This document shows, piece after piece, positions 1 through 12,592 of a stretch of 64,000 nt of DNA. The notes under the pieces are model-generated. The model was not told where the DNA came from and did no database searches. It saw only the letters and a program-made list of their open reading frames with translations. The DNA comes from Persicaria tinctoria (Eukaryota; Streptophyta; Magnoliopsida; Caryophyllales; Polygonaceae): the NCBI GenBank assembly GCA_037127255.1, contig JBANSL010000013.1, positions 56,879,688 to 56,943,687 on the forward strand, in the 5' to 3' direction. Each line of letters starts with the position of its first letter. The first letter of the stretch is position 1. Made by a program: the position numbers and the translations under genes.

Positions 1-1298
1 GTTAGGAGACAAAAGGTTAATGTTAATATATATGCATTTGATATAGCATTAAATACGGAAACATCTAAAGCCTCTTTTACATTGAACGTTATGAAAGATT
101 TGATCGAATGATATTTCATCTATTTAATCTTTATTCTCTATTATATTTTTATATAAATAGATTTTCAAAATTTTGAAAAAAAATTCTTTTTTTATTGGTA
201 GCAATTAATTAATTAATAAATTTTATTTCAATGGAATGTGCACTAAATAAATAAATAAAAAGACCAACTTTTTATTTCACTCAAAAAACTAAAATACGTT
301 TGATGTCTTGTTATGTAATGTAGATAGATTATAGATGAATGAATGCTTTTAAATATTAGATGTATGATTTTAACCACACTATTTAATTTAAATATATGGT
401 TTATTTATATGAACATAAATAAAAGACCAACTTTTTATTATTTTATCACTATTATTATAGCTTTAGATTAATGAAATTATTATTATTAACTATATATATA
501 TATATATATTTAACTATAAATATAAGCATTATTATTATTTTATTATTATAGTTTTGGTTTAAAAAAGGAGTTGTTTTTTATATTTAAAAAACGTAGAGGC
601 TAGTTTTGCTTGTAAATTTAGCATTTAATGAGGGAAAAAATAAAGATGATGTTATCTTGAACCATTAGATTAGATTGCCAATAAGTAGGAAAATAAAATA
701 AAAGATGTAGTTGTTAAGGCTTGAACCTTGGATGATGGGATTCTCATTAACGTCTAATACCATTGGGCTAAAGAAGTTATTTTGATACAAATTGAGAATA
801 TAAGAAAAAAAAAACAAATTTTTTGTAGAGTTAATAATGGCAATAAATTTCCCATGTACACAACTTTTAAGGTTTATATATAGATATAGATGTGTAGTTA
901 AAAAATAATTTTTATTATTAAATGATACTCTCATCTGTTTTTTAATATAAGTCCTATTATATTTTGTACATTTTTGTAAGAACCTAAAAATTATAATAAA
1001 ATATTAAATTTTTTTAATCAATTTTTTAAAATAACTTCATACATGTTACTAATAAGTATTAAATTATTAAAAAATTTGAGAAAAAGTTAATATTTTACCA
1101 TATTTTGTAGATTATTTAAAAACGTGCAAAATCTAAAACGACTTATATTAAAAAACGGAGGTGATATAAAATACTGGAGTAGTATATTTATATTTGTGCA
1201 GGGGCGGAGCCAGGGGTGCTCGAGCACCCCTTGGCGGAAAAAAATACAAAAAAAAAATTCACAAATAATTTGTGTGTTTTTGTGGAGAAGAAAAGTAA
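1..1298. other. AT-rich intergenic DNA, no gene seen
   Basis: This stretch is strongly AT-rich with homopolymer runs and an (AT)n tract near 490-510. Short open frames here have no recognisable domain and look random. I see no RNA gene. The last 100 bases hold a GC-rich palindrome and the left flank of the transposon nest. Confidence 0.6.
1213..1230. repeat. 18-bp perfect palindrome
   Basis: The 18 bases GGGGTGCTCGAGCACCCC are fully self-complementary. They follow GGGGCGGAGCCAG, a GC-rich string that I associate with plant transposon ends. It is an isolated GC-rich island in AT-rich DNA. No matching second end was found nearby, so it may be the remnant of an element terminus. Confidence 0.5.
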
Positions 1299-2434
1299 AT
1301 AAAATAAGAGGGAATTGTAGTAAATAACCCTCTATCCGAAAAACTTTGCACATGTAACCCACTATCCGGATATATTTGCAGAGGTTAACCCTCCCTCTAC
1401 AAAAAATTTCAGGTCGGCCGGTTAAAACAAAACCGGCTAATCTGTTGCGTAGGAGAGAGAAAACGAGAGTGTGTGAGGATAGGAAAAGAGCGGCCATGAG
1501 CAAGGAAGAAGAGAGGACTAATTTGGCCGGCCGGATTGAGAGTTGTCTCTGTTGATTCGAAAGGGGAGTTGAAGAGAGAGGTTTCGATTATGACGATGAT
1601 GAAGATTCAAGTGAAGGAATCCGTCAATCCCGATTTTTGTCCTCTTTCTTCAATTCCGATTCGGATTTCGGCCTGCCGTCAGAGCTAGCGGCTGGTGGGG
1701 TTTCGATTTTGGCAAAAAAATCTCCCGTTCATTTGGCCTCCTTCATCAGGCGTCCTTTGCCCTCTTTCTCTAAATTTTTTGCCCCTCTCTCAATCTCTCT
1801 GACTCTCTCCTAGATTTGAGATCCATCCTCCTCCTGTTCCGGATTTGAGATCTCTCGATCTCTCTCCCAGATTTGAGGGAAAGTACAGGTGATTTGATCT
1901 CGCCACCGTCGGGAAAGAGAGATTGGAGAGATGTGTTCTCTTCCTCTGTCGCGTATTTTCGCCTCCGTTGCCTCATCCTCATGTTCCTAATTCCGCCTCC
2001 TCTGGTGGTCGGTTGTCAGCATCGCCTCCTCTTGCGCTTACTTAGGTCTTTCTTGTTCTTTTCTATTTTAGTCTTTTAGATGTTTTCCCCAATTTGTTCA
2101 AATTGTGCATCTGTTCACATCTCTTGTGTCTCCTGTCACCTATATGTCTATTGCTCTCTCCAATTTATTCATTAAGTTCCATCAAATTACCTTCTTCTTG
2201 CCTACAATGCATTTTGTCCTTCCATGAAAAATTGTTTATTGCGAATTGGAATATGTCTATTGCTCTCTCTTGTTTATTGCCTACAATGCATTTCTGCACT
2301 GCTTGCAAAAGTTTTAATACTAAATTAAATCATTTGACTTGTACTCATTTTATTGACAAGTTTCCTTCATCATATGTGTAGGATTTTATTGAACAAGGAG
2401 GTGTTTCTAATTTAAGCTATTTGATTTGTTTTAG

Positions 2435-2499
2435 TCCTTGAATGCACAATCTCGGGCAGTTCTCATGGAAAAATTGGATTGTAGCGGCATTGGCTCAAG
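2435..2499 (+). pseudogene. exon-like host gene fragment inside MULE-1
   Basis: A 65-bp open segment is preceded by TTTGTTTTAG and followed by GTTAGTATG, so it has acceptor and donor consensus. In one frame it reads SLNAQSRAVLMEKLDCSGIG. From memory this resembles the conserved NAQSRALLMQKLDRSG segment of plant RBM39/CC1-like splicing factors, but I could not search. It would fit exon capture by a Pack-MULE. No other exons of such a gene were found in the element. Confidence 0.35.
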
Positions 2500-2949
2500 G
2501 TTAGTATGTGCATATTTATTATATTGTTCTGATATTAGTAATCTATGGATATGAGTAGTAGGTACATTCTAGCCAGCACCTTACAGTTCGTCCCACCAAT
2601 GCAGGGAGAGTGTTGGGTTTGTATACTTGAGATTTCTTGATACCAAAGTTGACAAGATTTGTGTTTTTTTTTTAATAAAAAAACACAAATCTTGTCAACT
2701 CCATCTTTACTTGTAAAGTGTTGTTGTCAACTTTGTTGTCTGTCATGTTTGAATAAACAGGTGACATGTTGAAACCTGTGGTTGTCATGTAGAAATGGAA
2801 AATTAAGGGTTAAATATGTGGAACTTTACTTGTAAGTTTTTCAGGAATAGGGTGATCATAGATATGTTTAGCTTTGACAATCGTTCGACCATTGAATTGG
2901 ATTGCCGCAACTTTACTTGTAGGTTTTTCAAGAATAGGTATGCGCTTTT

Positions 2950-4445
2950 CTCGTGTCATGTAGATTGTATTTGAATGACATGTTAATAGCAGTTCACGTC
3001 ATGTACATCGTCTTTCAATGACAAGTTCGAATTTCCCCTAATTACTAAATGTGTGAATTGTATAGTCAATTACTCGTTATGTAGCATAAGGGTTTCCAAG
3101 TGCATCATAAGTGACACAAAAACGCACCAATCAGTCGACCAAGACGAACATAGCGCACTGTCATTTCAAAACTATCAAATATCATGTCAAAGGTATTACT
3201 TGATATGTTAATAGCATTACATATTTACATGCCATGTACATCGACGTTGGCTGACATGTTCGAATTTCCTATAAGTACAAAATGCGCTAACTACATACTG
3301 AATTACAAACAAGAAGCACTTTTTGAAGAGGTAAATATATAGATAGAGTGACGAAATTAAAAGGAAATATGGAACCATACGACGAGTCCCATGATTTTGA
3401 TCAAGTTAGAAGAGAGAAAGAAGATTTAATTTTGAACGTGTCCATATTTCCACTGTCTTAGCTTGTTCCAATAAGAACTCGGAGATTTTGATCAAGTTAG
3501 AAGTACAGAAAGAAGATTTTGAGACAGAGTTAGTATATTACAACCGTCATGTAATATGAGACGGAGGTAGTATATTACAACCGTTAGCGGACTAGAACAC
3601 GTTAGCCGTCATGTAATATATGATAAATACTCCGTATGTAACTTATTAACTCACATGCATCATACTCAAAATTGGTAGAACGACCATCATGGAAATTGAA
3701 TCACATATCAAATGAATACAAAATGAAGCAATATGCCCATTATGAAAACCTAACCATCTATCAGACATCAAATGCACACAAGATGAAGCAAAAGATACCA
3801 ACCTCGATCAAGCGCCAAAACACAAAATCACCAGTCGATTGAGAGCAAAGAGAGAATGACCAAAGAGAGAATCACCGAACAGGGACGCATTGCAATCCGA
3901 TTCATCGAAAGTTGTGAATACAGAAGCACCTACACATGTGATTATGCGAACCATAATTAGTGGGAGAATACAAAATCACTAAAATACAACAACATTGTTT
4001 GAGGCCCAGCGAACCTACGAGACTTGCGAAGAGCGAGTAATTGGACAAGCTCAAGCTCGACCTCGAATTCCACACTAGTGCAAACATACCCTTTAACGAC
4101 ATTTAGAAAACGTCATAGAAGACATAACATGATGTTTTCAAACGCCATACCCAGATGTCGTCGAATGTGACTATGGTATTTTTCATTCTTTAATATTGTG
4201 CTTTCCGAAACAATGGCACAATATAGATTAGTAGGTTTATTTGATGAAACACATCAAACTTAAGAGCGAAAAGCAATGTCTACGTTTGTAAATACGTCAA
4301 CCATTAAGATACATATCGCTTTAAGTATGTGCTTTTCTCGTGTCATGTACATCGTATTTGAATGACATGTTAATAGCAGTTCATGACATGTACATCTTCT
4401 TTGAAAGACAAATTCGAATTTCCCATAATTACAAAATACGTCAAC
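2950..4445. repeat. three dispersed copies of a ~110-bp internal repeat
   Basis: Similar blocks lie at about 2950-3060, 3185-3300 and 4330-4445. Each contains a CATGTACATCG-type string, a TGACATGTT-type string, and a GTTCGAATTTCC or close variant followed by an A/T-rich tail. The first and third are the most alike. They lie inside MULE-1 and are probably internal duplications of the element. Confidence 0.55.
4073..4190 (+). mobile_element. CACTA left-terminus fragment
   Basis: CACTAGTGCAAACATACCC is followed by ACGACATTTAGAAAACGTC and further ACGTC/ACGCC motifs. This aligns along roughly 100 bp with the left end of the CACTA element at 6232 (CACTAGTAGATACATAGTC followed by the same subterminal motif). 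No partner right end was found inside MULE-1, so only one terminus appears to remain. Confidence 0.5.
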
Positions 4446-7400
4446 TGTTATAAGCTTGTTCTTTTGCTGTTGGTTTATTTATAATATAATCACTTAATTA
4501 TTATTATACCACACTTTTCATTTAATAAATTTATTTTCATTATAAAGATAATACAAGGGAATTCAAACAGACCTCAATGTCTTACACAGAATAATGATTC
4601 ATAATACATAATTGTTTTATAAACATGACATCCAAACGCATATGATAGTAAGAGATGAAGGAAACTGAACCAGAAAATGCGATTACAACAACGCACTTCA
4701 TAAGGTCTGTTAGGTAAAACAACTCCATATGTATTTTACATGACACATAATATATTATACATGACGCCTAGACGATTTTACATGCCACATAAATTGTTTT
4801 ACTTGACGGACCTCATGATCAAGCACATGATCAAACACAATCCTCATAAGTTTAAAGAGAAGTAGGTGGACATTGAAGAGTGATTACTGCATTCAATCCT
4901 CATATGATTTCATTTATTAATTTTTTAATATCCATTAGACATACGGGTAGTGATCAAAAGCTATAAATGAGAGGATATCTAATCGAATGACTTTTTTTAA
5001 TAGAGTTAAAAATTAATCCTTTATTAATTTGCTTGCTATTTCTCGTTGCCTTGCTCTAAGTTTAGATAAAATAGTGAAAATTTACCTAATCACTATAATG
5101 GATCAATGATTAAAGTAGATAAAATCTCACTGGTGGCAAGTAAATATGAACTAGTGTCATGTACAAACGCTGAGGCTAGAATATTGACATAAACGGGTGA
5201 CATGTATAAAAGTTAGTGGCAAAACGTGAGTTGTTTTTTTTTTTTTAAAAGTAAATTATTTTTTCTCTCTCCTTCTCTCAGCACTTTCTGAAAAAATGAG
5301 TTACTTTTTCTCTATCCTCCTCTCAACACTCTCTCTCCTCTCATTAATTCACCTCTCACGAGTTGTACTTTTTAATTCTCTATCTCACATGCTTTTCTTT
5401 TTCCTTTTTTCATTCCTCTCTCGGCTTTCTCCATGTCAGCTTTTTTCTCAAGTTGTCCCCCACATTATCACCTGCTACCGGCTACCCCTTGCAAGCGGTT
5501 ATCCGCTTTTTAGCAATTTTTTTTCGAACTGGGTTACTCATGCAAAGAATTCGGATAATGGGGTTATTTTTGCAAATTACCCATAAAATAAGGGAAAACT
5601 AAATCAAGTAATCCAACCTTTTGGAGGGTGTGAGATAAATCCCACCACCTTTACTTTGTTAAAAAAAATATCCCATACTTTTCCATATATGTGTAAACGG
5701 ACCATTAATTTCGTTAGGCATTAATGTTCAATGGCACTCTTTTTTTAAAGCTGATTTCTTAATCTTCATTTAGACCTGTCAAAACACAACCCGACCCGAT
5801 TGACCCAACCCGAACGCCCGGTAATTTTCCGACTCGAACCCAGAAATTTTGACTCGGAATTTTTTTTTCCGACTCGAACCCGAAAATTTTCCTGGTAATC
5901 TAGGTTTCGACCTGGTGACCCGATTGATCCTGTAATTTTGACCCAATTTACCCGATAGACCTGGTTGATTTATAATTATATATGATTAGATTTTTTTATG
6001 GAAATTCTAATTTATTACATTTTATAATTACAATCATTTGACCTTTCATTTTCAAATCAACTTTGGGTCATTTGCAAAACTAACCCAAAAATCTAGTTGG
6101 GTGGCACCTCATATCCCCTATCCATATTAATTGCAAAAGGTTAACCCTAATCCTTTAAAAATTGCATCCCAGCCGGTTACAATTGAGGGAGAGACCGGCT
6201 GCAGTTATGGAGGAGAGAGAGTGAGACGTGTCACTAGTAGATACATAGTCATCAACAGCGTTTAAAAAACGTCATAGAAAGCAATTCATGGCGTTTTTCA
6301 ACGCCATCCTATAACGCCGTCTAAGGTGACGCCGTGCTTTTGGGATAAAATCCATGGCGTTTGACAAATGTCATAAAATCCATGGCGTTTTAAAAACGTC
6401 ATAAAATCCATGGCGTTTTAAAAACATCATAAAATCCATGGCGTTTCAAAAACGCCATGGTATTGTGTACAAATTTTGTAAAAAAACCATTGCATTTTAT
6501 GGCATTTTGAAACGCCATGAACTCATAGAATTTTTTCAAAACTACCATGGCGTTTAGAAAACGCCATGGAATTGTATACAAATTAAAAAAAAATATTAAT
6601 ACCAAAAAAAGGTTTTGACAGCTGCCAAATGAAAATAATATGAATACCCCATTGTATGCCCATCCTAATCAATTACAAATGACTTGTTTGCAAACAATAC
6701 AACACTACAAAGTGAGTTTATGAGCATCTGTAACTTAAATTAAATTACAATCGATGCTCCACCTTGCGATCTCTAAGTAATACATGGCATCTGAAGTGCT
6801 CCTCCTGTAATTGAGATGATTACGAATTGAGATATAAAAAAATACAACAGCACATAATTATTAAGAATTCAAGCATAAAAATCATCAACACTACCTAAAT
6901 ATTCAAGCTATAATAAAAGTGCAGCAACTCTTAAGTTCCAATATATAATATTATGAGCAAGGAATCGAAAAAAAAAGGCTTAGCATTTCTATAGAAGAGC
7001 AAAGAATCTGTTTAGATGATATCTCAAATGAATTTAAATTATCTTCATAGCTAGAAGGCAAACATAAGTTGTACAATTTCTTCATTTACCTTCAAACTAT
7101 GAAAATCAAGAGGCTGATTTTTCCACCAAAAATTCAGCAGAGATGGATTGGAGTATGACCAAAAAATGCAGATAATTATCTGAAAGGTTAGAACCAATTT
7201 TAGTAGCCAATTAGGATTTGACAGTAGCAACAATATGATGCATATAATGATAGAAGTGTGGATGGCAATAAGCCCCTCTGAAGCTAGTATTGTCATCTTT
7301 CAAAATGCAAGTCCATATAGACGTAGAAAATATTAAAACCAAAGAATAGAGTTTTATCTTGCAATGATTTAGACTCTTAAGATCTCCTTTTTGAGTTTTT

Positions 7401-8270
7401 TGCTAAAAAAATAAAATTCTTTCAACATCCCAGGTTTATCATAAAATGTACAACATATTGACCAAATATGTTTATATAACATCACATGATTTCCAATTTA
7501 TGGGGGAAACACTTCCAATAAACTTCATTCAGGTGGATGTAACTTCCCAAATTCAACCAAAACACATAAATCCATGCTAATTGTAGCTAAAAGATCAATT
7601 TCTAGTCACATGTTTCAGTTTCCCCCAATTTATTAATTTCCCGATGTTAATCTTTTCTTTGCCACCTAATCAAGGAGAGGGGCACATGGAAACAAAAATC
7701 ATAGCTGCTAAATAATCAAGGAGAGGTAAAGATGGGAAGCGAGAACTCTATATCAAGGGAATTTTACCCAAGATTTGGAATCGTTGTGTGATTGTCAGAG
7801 TCACCATGGCTTCCATTGTGCTGCCCTAGAGATGAATCGGATTTTTTTCCATTGCTATCAAACCTGTCTTCTTTTGAAGCAGCTGCTGAAATACAGGGAA
7901 AGAAAAGGTTAGTTTTCTTTCAATCAGTAACCACCAAAGTGGTAATAAAATAGAAAGACTCGTCACTTATTTAGTGATTTCACACATAATCTGAAAGCAA
8001 CATTACAAACTTTTGACCTGCCTGCATGAAGCCTCCCTTTTATTTTACTAGTTATAAACCCGTGTGTGAAGCACACGGGTATCCTTTTACTTGGTATAAT
8101 GCAATGTATTTACAAATTACAAACATTAAAGTTCAAGAAGGAAGTGAATGACGTCAGGTGTTCCTCGAATATGAGATTGAAACAAGCATGTGATGATTTT
8201 GTGTACCATGAAGCAACCCATAAGAAGAAAAAGAGAAAGCTTGAGAAACCAGTGAATGGAGAACATTATC

Positions 8271-8369
8271 TACTTTATGGATGTCTTCCATGACGTAGTT
8301 CCCACTTGGCTTTAGATCAACAAGAAAAGGAACTTGGTCGCTGACCTTCTGGAAGTCATCAAGAGTTAA
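8271..8369 (-). pseudogene. captured fragment of dihydroxy-acid dehydratase
   Basis: On the minus strand 33 codons read [20 protein letters not shown] and then [14 protein letters not shown] recognise this as the conserved [24 protein letters not shown] block of dihydroxy-acid dehydratase, the third enzyme of branched-chain amino acid synthesis (IlvD/DHAD family). Upstream the frame is broken and downstream the similarity fades, apart from a possible GLLHG about 17 residues later. It cannot encode an enzyme. It looks like a transduplicated gene piece carried by the CACTA element. Confidence 0.7.
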
Positions 8370-8632
8370 TTACTTCCCAATCCACTTCCAATAGATTCTC
8401 AGTGATACAAATTCTTGCTAATCCAATCCAGATAACTGGTTGACGCTAGGCGCTCACCCTTTTTGCTATGGGGATGGATAGGTTACCTTGCAATAGCAAT
8501 AAAGTGCAGGACAACATTAACTTTGATGACATTAAACATAAGATTGGGGAAAATAATATTCCAAGACAGAAAAAGAATAATAAAACTTTCAGAAAACTTG
8601 AACAAAACCTAGATTGAAAGAAAATTGCATAC

Positions 8633-10343
8633 CTCTAGCAGGCTATCCTTTGCATGCTCAAGCTTCTCAAGCTCAATAGAAATTCTTTTCACAACCCTCT
8701 TTATGTTTCTTTTGTTCATCTTCAAACATTTTACCTCCCAATAAAAACGTAAGGGGACAAAAGTTTAGGCAGTATACAAAGAATTACATATCTAATTATA
8801 GTGTACTTTTATTTTTGAAAAATACGTACAGGCTAGCAAGGGTATAATTGTACGCAACCATTGATTAGCAAAGCATAAGCAAAATTGTACTAAGAAAACA
8901 ATGAAAAGATGAAAAATCTGATCCACACTTCTCACTTTAGCTGTTATTGCTTTCTCAGTCTACACAAACCTGTATCCATTCACAAGGGTCTGATATTCAA
9001 CATCCCCAATTGCCTTGTTTTCTGCAAAGAACATCTGAGACATAAGAAATGTTTTGCAAATGACCTATCCATTGCCAAAATCAAATATAGATATACATTG
9101 TTGACTGCCCTCTAGTTGTTTCATCAGATCATGGATCTTTTAGCTCTTCTCCTCCTTCATAAAAAGCAATTCCTTCTCCATCAGCAGTTATTCCTTATCC
9201 TTTGTTAGCACTTCTCTTTCAACACCATTTCCTTCTCCTCTGGTAGAGTTTAAAAGAGGGGTGGAGCAAAGGGATAAAAAAGCAAATAAATAAAGAGCAA
9301 AAAATCAGTACTTGGAACTTTGTAAATCCTATCGTATTCCATTGTTATGAGTTCTATAAGTAAATCTCTCAGCAGCTCTTAGAATCTGGTTGTTGTAGGC
9401 ATCTCGATCTGAGATTGTGCTGACAGAGGTTTAAACTCTAGAATTGACTTTTGGTGGAACTGTGGAAGAGGACGAGGACAAACTAAACCTCTATGAGGAT
9501 TGAGGAATCGGCTTTGCTTTGACCCGTTTATTGGATTTTACTCACGATATGAATTAAAGACAAGCAGTGCAACAGGTCAAACAAAACACCAAGGAATACA
9601 TGTAAGGATTATATTCTTAAAAATATCTTCAAAAAAAAAAGAAATTATGAATTAAGGTAAAGTATTTTCCTATAGAAAATCCCAATTTTGATAAATGCCA
9701 GAGATCTGAAATTGTCAAAACCTTCTTCTAGTTTTGATCCGGTTTATATTAAAAATATTATTCAAATTCAACTTGAAGATCATAATAGCACTAGATATCA
9801 TCCAAATTCAACTTGAAGATCATAATAGCACTAGATATGTGTCATAGGACAGAATCAAAAATATTTACATTAAAAATTTGGTCTAATTACTCAAAAACAT
9901 CAAGGTGATTTCACAAATTCAGCACCTACGTAGGTGAGTTTGTTTGCATATATTAGATGAGTTTAGTGCAATTAAGCCTTAAAGGCCTGAAATACCTGGA
10001 GTTGAGACCACCTTGCTTCAATGGAAGAAAAGATGAGAAGCTGTCATTTTGCCTGCAATTCCAATCACACCCAAAATCAAAGTTCACAACAGACACTGGA
10101 ACGTTAAAATACAAAATACATCAGACATTAGAATTAAAAACCTAAAAAACTAATGAATTTGGGGAAAATTTTGAGACCCGTCTCAGATAGATGGGGAAGA
10201 GGAGAGGTGGGGGGTTCGGGGGGTGTTAGAGGAGAACTTGGAGCACCTACTGTGTGGGAAGCAGTTAGTTGCGTCCTCAAACCTTTGACCGCAACAACGA
10301 ATTGAGCCCTACATCCAACGAAGATGGAGCACCACCGAAAGCA

Positions 10344-10382
<39 letters not shown>

Positions 10383-10570
10383 GACCGTTCATTGCAAACA
10401 GTGAGGTTAAAGAGGGCAAGGCCTCGCGAGCGTCCAAGCTGAAATAGGAGAACATGGAGACTAAAGCAGGAACAACACCAGCGGAAGCGAGTCTTGGCGG
10501 TGAAAGGAGGAGCAGGACCTGACAAGGTGGCGGACGTCTTTGGCGGTTTGAGTTTGGGCGAGGTCGCCAT
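8633..10570 (-). pseudogene. captured multi-exon gene fragment, unrecognised
   Basis: Minus-strand exon-like segments lie in order. The first is an N-terminal frame at 10570 starting MATSPKLKPPKTSATLSG, next to a UTR-like (CT)n tract. The second, 9996-10052, is bounded by TTGCAG and GTATTT and reads QNDSFSSFLPLKQGGLNS. The third, about 9311-9488, contains ISDRDAYNNQILRAAERFTY with one in-frame stop. The fourth, about 8633-8720, reads KRVVKRISIELEKLEHAKDS and ends at a GTATGC donor. The last part looks coiled-coil. I do not recognise the gene. Ordered, spliceable exons with introns suggest capture of genomic DNA by the CACTA element rather than retroposition. Confidence 0.45.
10346..10380. repeat. 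(AG)n microsatellite
   Basis: This is an uninterrupted AG dinucleotide run inside the CACTA element. On the minus strand it is a CT run downstream of the captured gene's putative start. Confidence 0.9.
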
Positions 10571-12592
10571 GGCATGGAAAAGCTTGCCTGAGAGAGAGAG
10601 GCTAGATCTCGCCTAGGGTTTTCAGAGAGAAAGAGGTGAGGCACGGATCAGAATGAGAAGGGGGCAAATTTAGGGGTTTATTTTGTTTGCCGGTCTAATT
10701 TTGGCCCAAAATTTTGGAACGAAAAAATTGCCCCCATTTTCATGACGTTTTATAAACGCCGTACATTTTATGACATTTTGAAAACGCCATAAAATATTTC
10801 ATAAATTTTACAATTGAAAACCATGACGTTTTTTAAACGCCATAAATTTTACAGCGTTTGTAAAACGTCATGAATAAATTGTATTCTAACAAATTATGGC
10901 ATTTTTATATTTAAACTCCATAAAAAATGTTTTTAATGACATTTTATGAAAAACGTCATCTTTTAAATGTCATCAATAACTATAAATGTAGTAGTGTGTG
11001 GGGGGGAGAGAATTGACAGGTTTTTCTGTCAACTCAACTGTCGATTAGAGAGAGGGTTTAGAAAGGGGAAGGGGAAGGCCAAGAGTTTCTATATCTCTCT
11101 CTCCCTGAAAATAGAAAATGGAAGAAAGAAGAGGAAGGAGTTCGAAGAAGAACAAGAGCAAGTCTGCAGAGGAGAAGAAGAAGCGGACATCAAACAGGCC
11201 ACACACCCCGAAAATGGATATATTGGTTGTAGTTAGATGGGGAAATTGGGGGAATGGAGGGATTGGAGAAATTGGGGATTTTGGGGGAATTGGGGAAATT
11301 GGGGAACGACTATGTGGAATAAGAAATACCAGAAGTAGGGCGACTTGGATATGTTTAATCTTGCGATACCTTTGAACATTTAATAGATTTGCCGACACTT
11401 TGATTTCTGTCATGTTTGTAGTAGTCAGATGTTATGTTTATAACTCAACCTGTCATGCGAAATTCGAAACTACCTCGACGTATATTCGGTTGAACCTTAT
11501 AAAAGCTTACAAAGTTTGCTCTGAATGCGGAAACGTTTGATATGTAATTAAAATTGTAATCAACACAATCTCATTATTGTTACTAATTTGTTGTAGGTAA
11601 TATATTTAATTTTTGTAACTAATTACTTATACCTAAAATTATTATAACGAGTGAATTCTTGTAACCAGAATTGACGATTGGACTTTGAGTTACAAGCAAT
11701 CGTCCACATGAAGCAATCGCCCGCTTGGATGCCTTCATCCTTCACCTTCGTTCTAATGGCTTTTCTAGGTCAATTCGAGGCGAGGGGAGGCCGAATTTGG
11801 AGTAGAGAAGGTGGAATCGAAGTGGAGGAGCCCTCGTAGAGGCTTGGTGAACCGTTTTGTTTTTTTTATTGATGAATGAACAATATAACAACTTTCCACT
11901 CCGTGGTTTCTTACTGGACACCCTTTGGTACTCTACTCGACACCATTTGGTACTCTACTGGACACTCAATGATTTTCTACTAGACACTCTATGGTTGCTT
12001 CCTGTCTTGCATGTTGTTCAATGTTTCTCTGGTTTTAGTGTCGCCCTCCCCCCTAAGCCCAGGCGGTAAAAAGAGAGAGGACAGAGGGGATAAGACAGAG
12101 ACATAGATAGAGGGGGGAAGAGTGACAGTAAGTTTGCTTTTGATAAACAATCAGATTCACCATCGACTTTGGATAGAAAATGGGTAAGTTTGCTTTCGAT
12201 AAAAAATCAGAGAGAGAGAGAGGAAAGCAAGAGAAAATCTACAGAGGAGAGAGAAAGTGTAGAGGAGAAAGAAGATGGGAGAGGGAGAGAGAGAGAGAGA
12301 AGTGAAAAAGAAAAGTAACGTTGTAGAGAGGCGAGAGATTAGTGAGGATAGGAGAGAGAGATGGAAGAGTGACAGTGTGTGGACATTAATATAATTTGAA
12401 TTAAATCTTAAGTTTTAGATAAAACCATCGAAGAAGAAGCAATTGGGTGGGGTTTTATTTGCAGGTTGACATGACACATATTGGAATTGGAATTGACTGG
12501 AAAAGAGCTATCGGAGAAACATATTCACCATCGACTTCAGATAGAAAATGGGTAAATTTGCTTCAGATTTGGGAGACACCTCTCGCATAACC

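Larger units (their letters stand above)
1309..5582. mobile_element. MULE-1: Mutator-like non-autonomous TIR element
   Basis: The two ends form imperfect inverted repeats of over 60 bp. The left end reads GGGAATTGTAGTAAATAACC, and the reverse complement of the right end reads GGGTAATTTGCAAAAATAAC. Both then continue with a CTATCCG/TTATCCG motif and a GTAACCCA motif. The flanks share ATAAAATAAG (1299-1308 and 5583-5592), a 9-10 bp target duplication as expected for Mutator-like elements. No transposase was seen. The inside holds an exon-like fragment (2435-2499), a CACTA end (4073) and three copies of an internal repeat. The element lies flush against the outer TIR element that begins at 5592, so it probably inserted into that element's own target duplication. 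Confidence 0.65.
6232..10996. mobile_element. CACTA (En/Spm) element, non-autonomous
   Basis: The left terminus CACTAGTAGATACATAG and the reversed right terminus CACTACTACATTTATAG pair as CACTA inverted repeats. The flanks carry a perfect 3-bp duplication, TGT (6229-6231 and 10997-10999). Both subterminal regions (6260-6570 and 10735-10975) are packed with alternating copies of a CATGGCGTTTTNAAAACGYC-type motif. Such subterminal arrays are typical transposase-binding regions of this superfamily. No transposase ORF is visible. The interior instead carries host gene fragments on the minus strand (8271-8369 and 8633-10570). Confidence 0.8.

Noticed and set aside
700..770. tRNA-like or SINE-like stretch with GGCTTGAACC
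   Set aside because: No cloverleaf could be drawn and the A-box/B-box spacing is not convincing.
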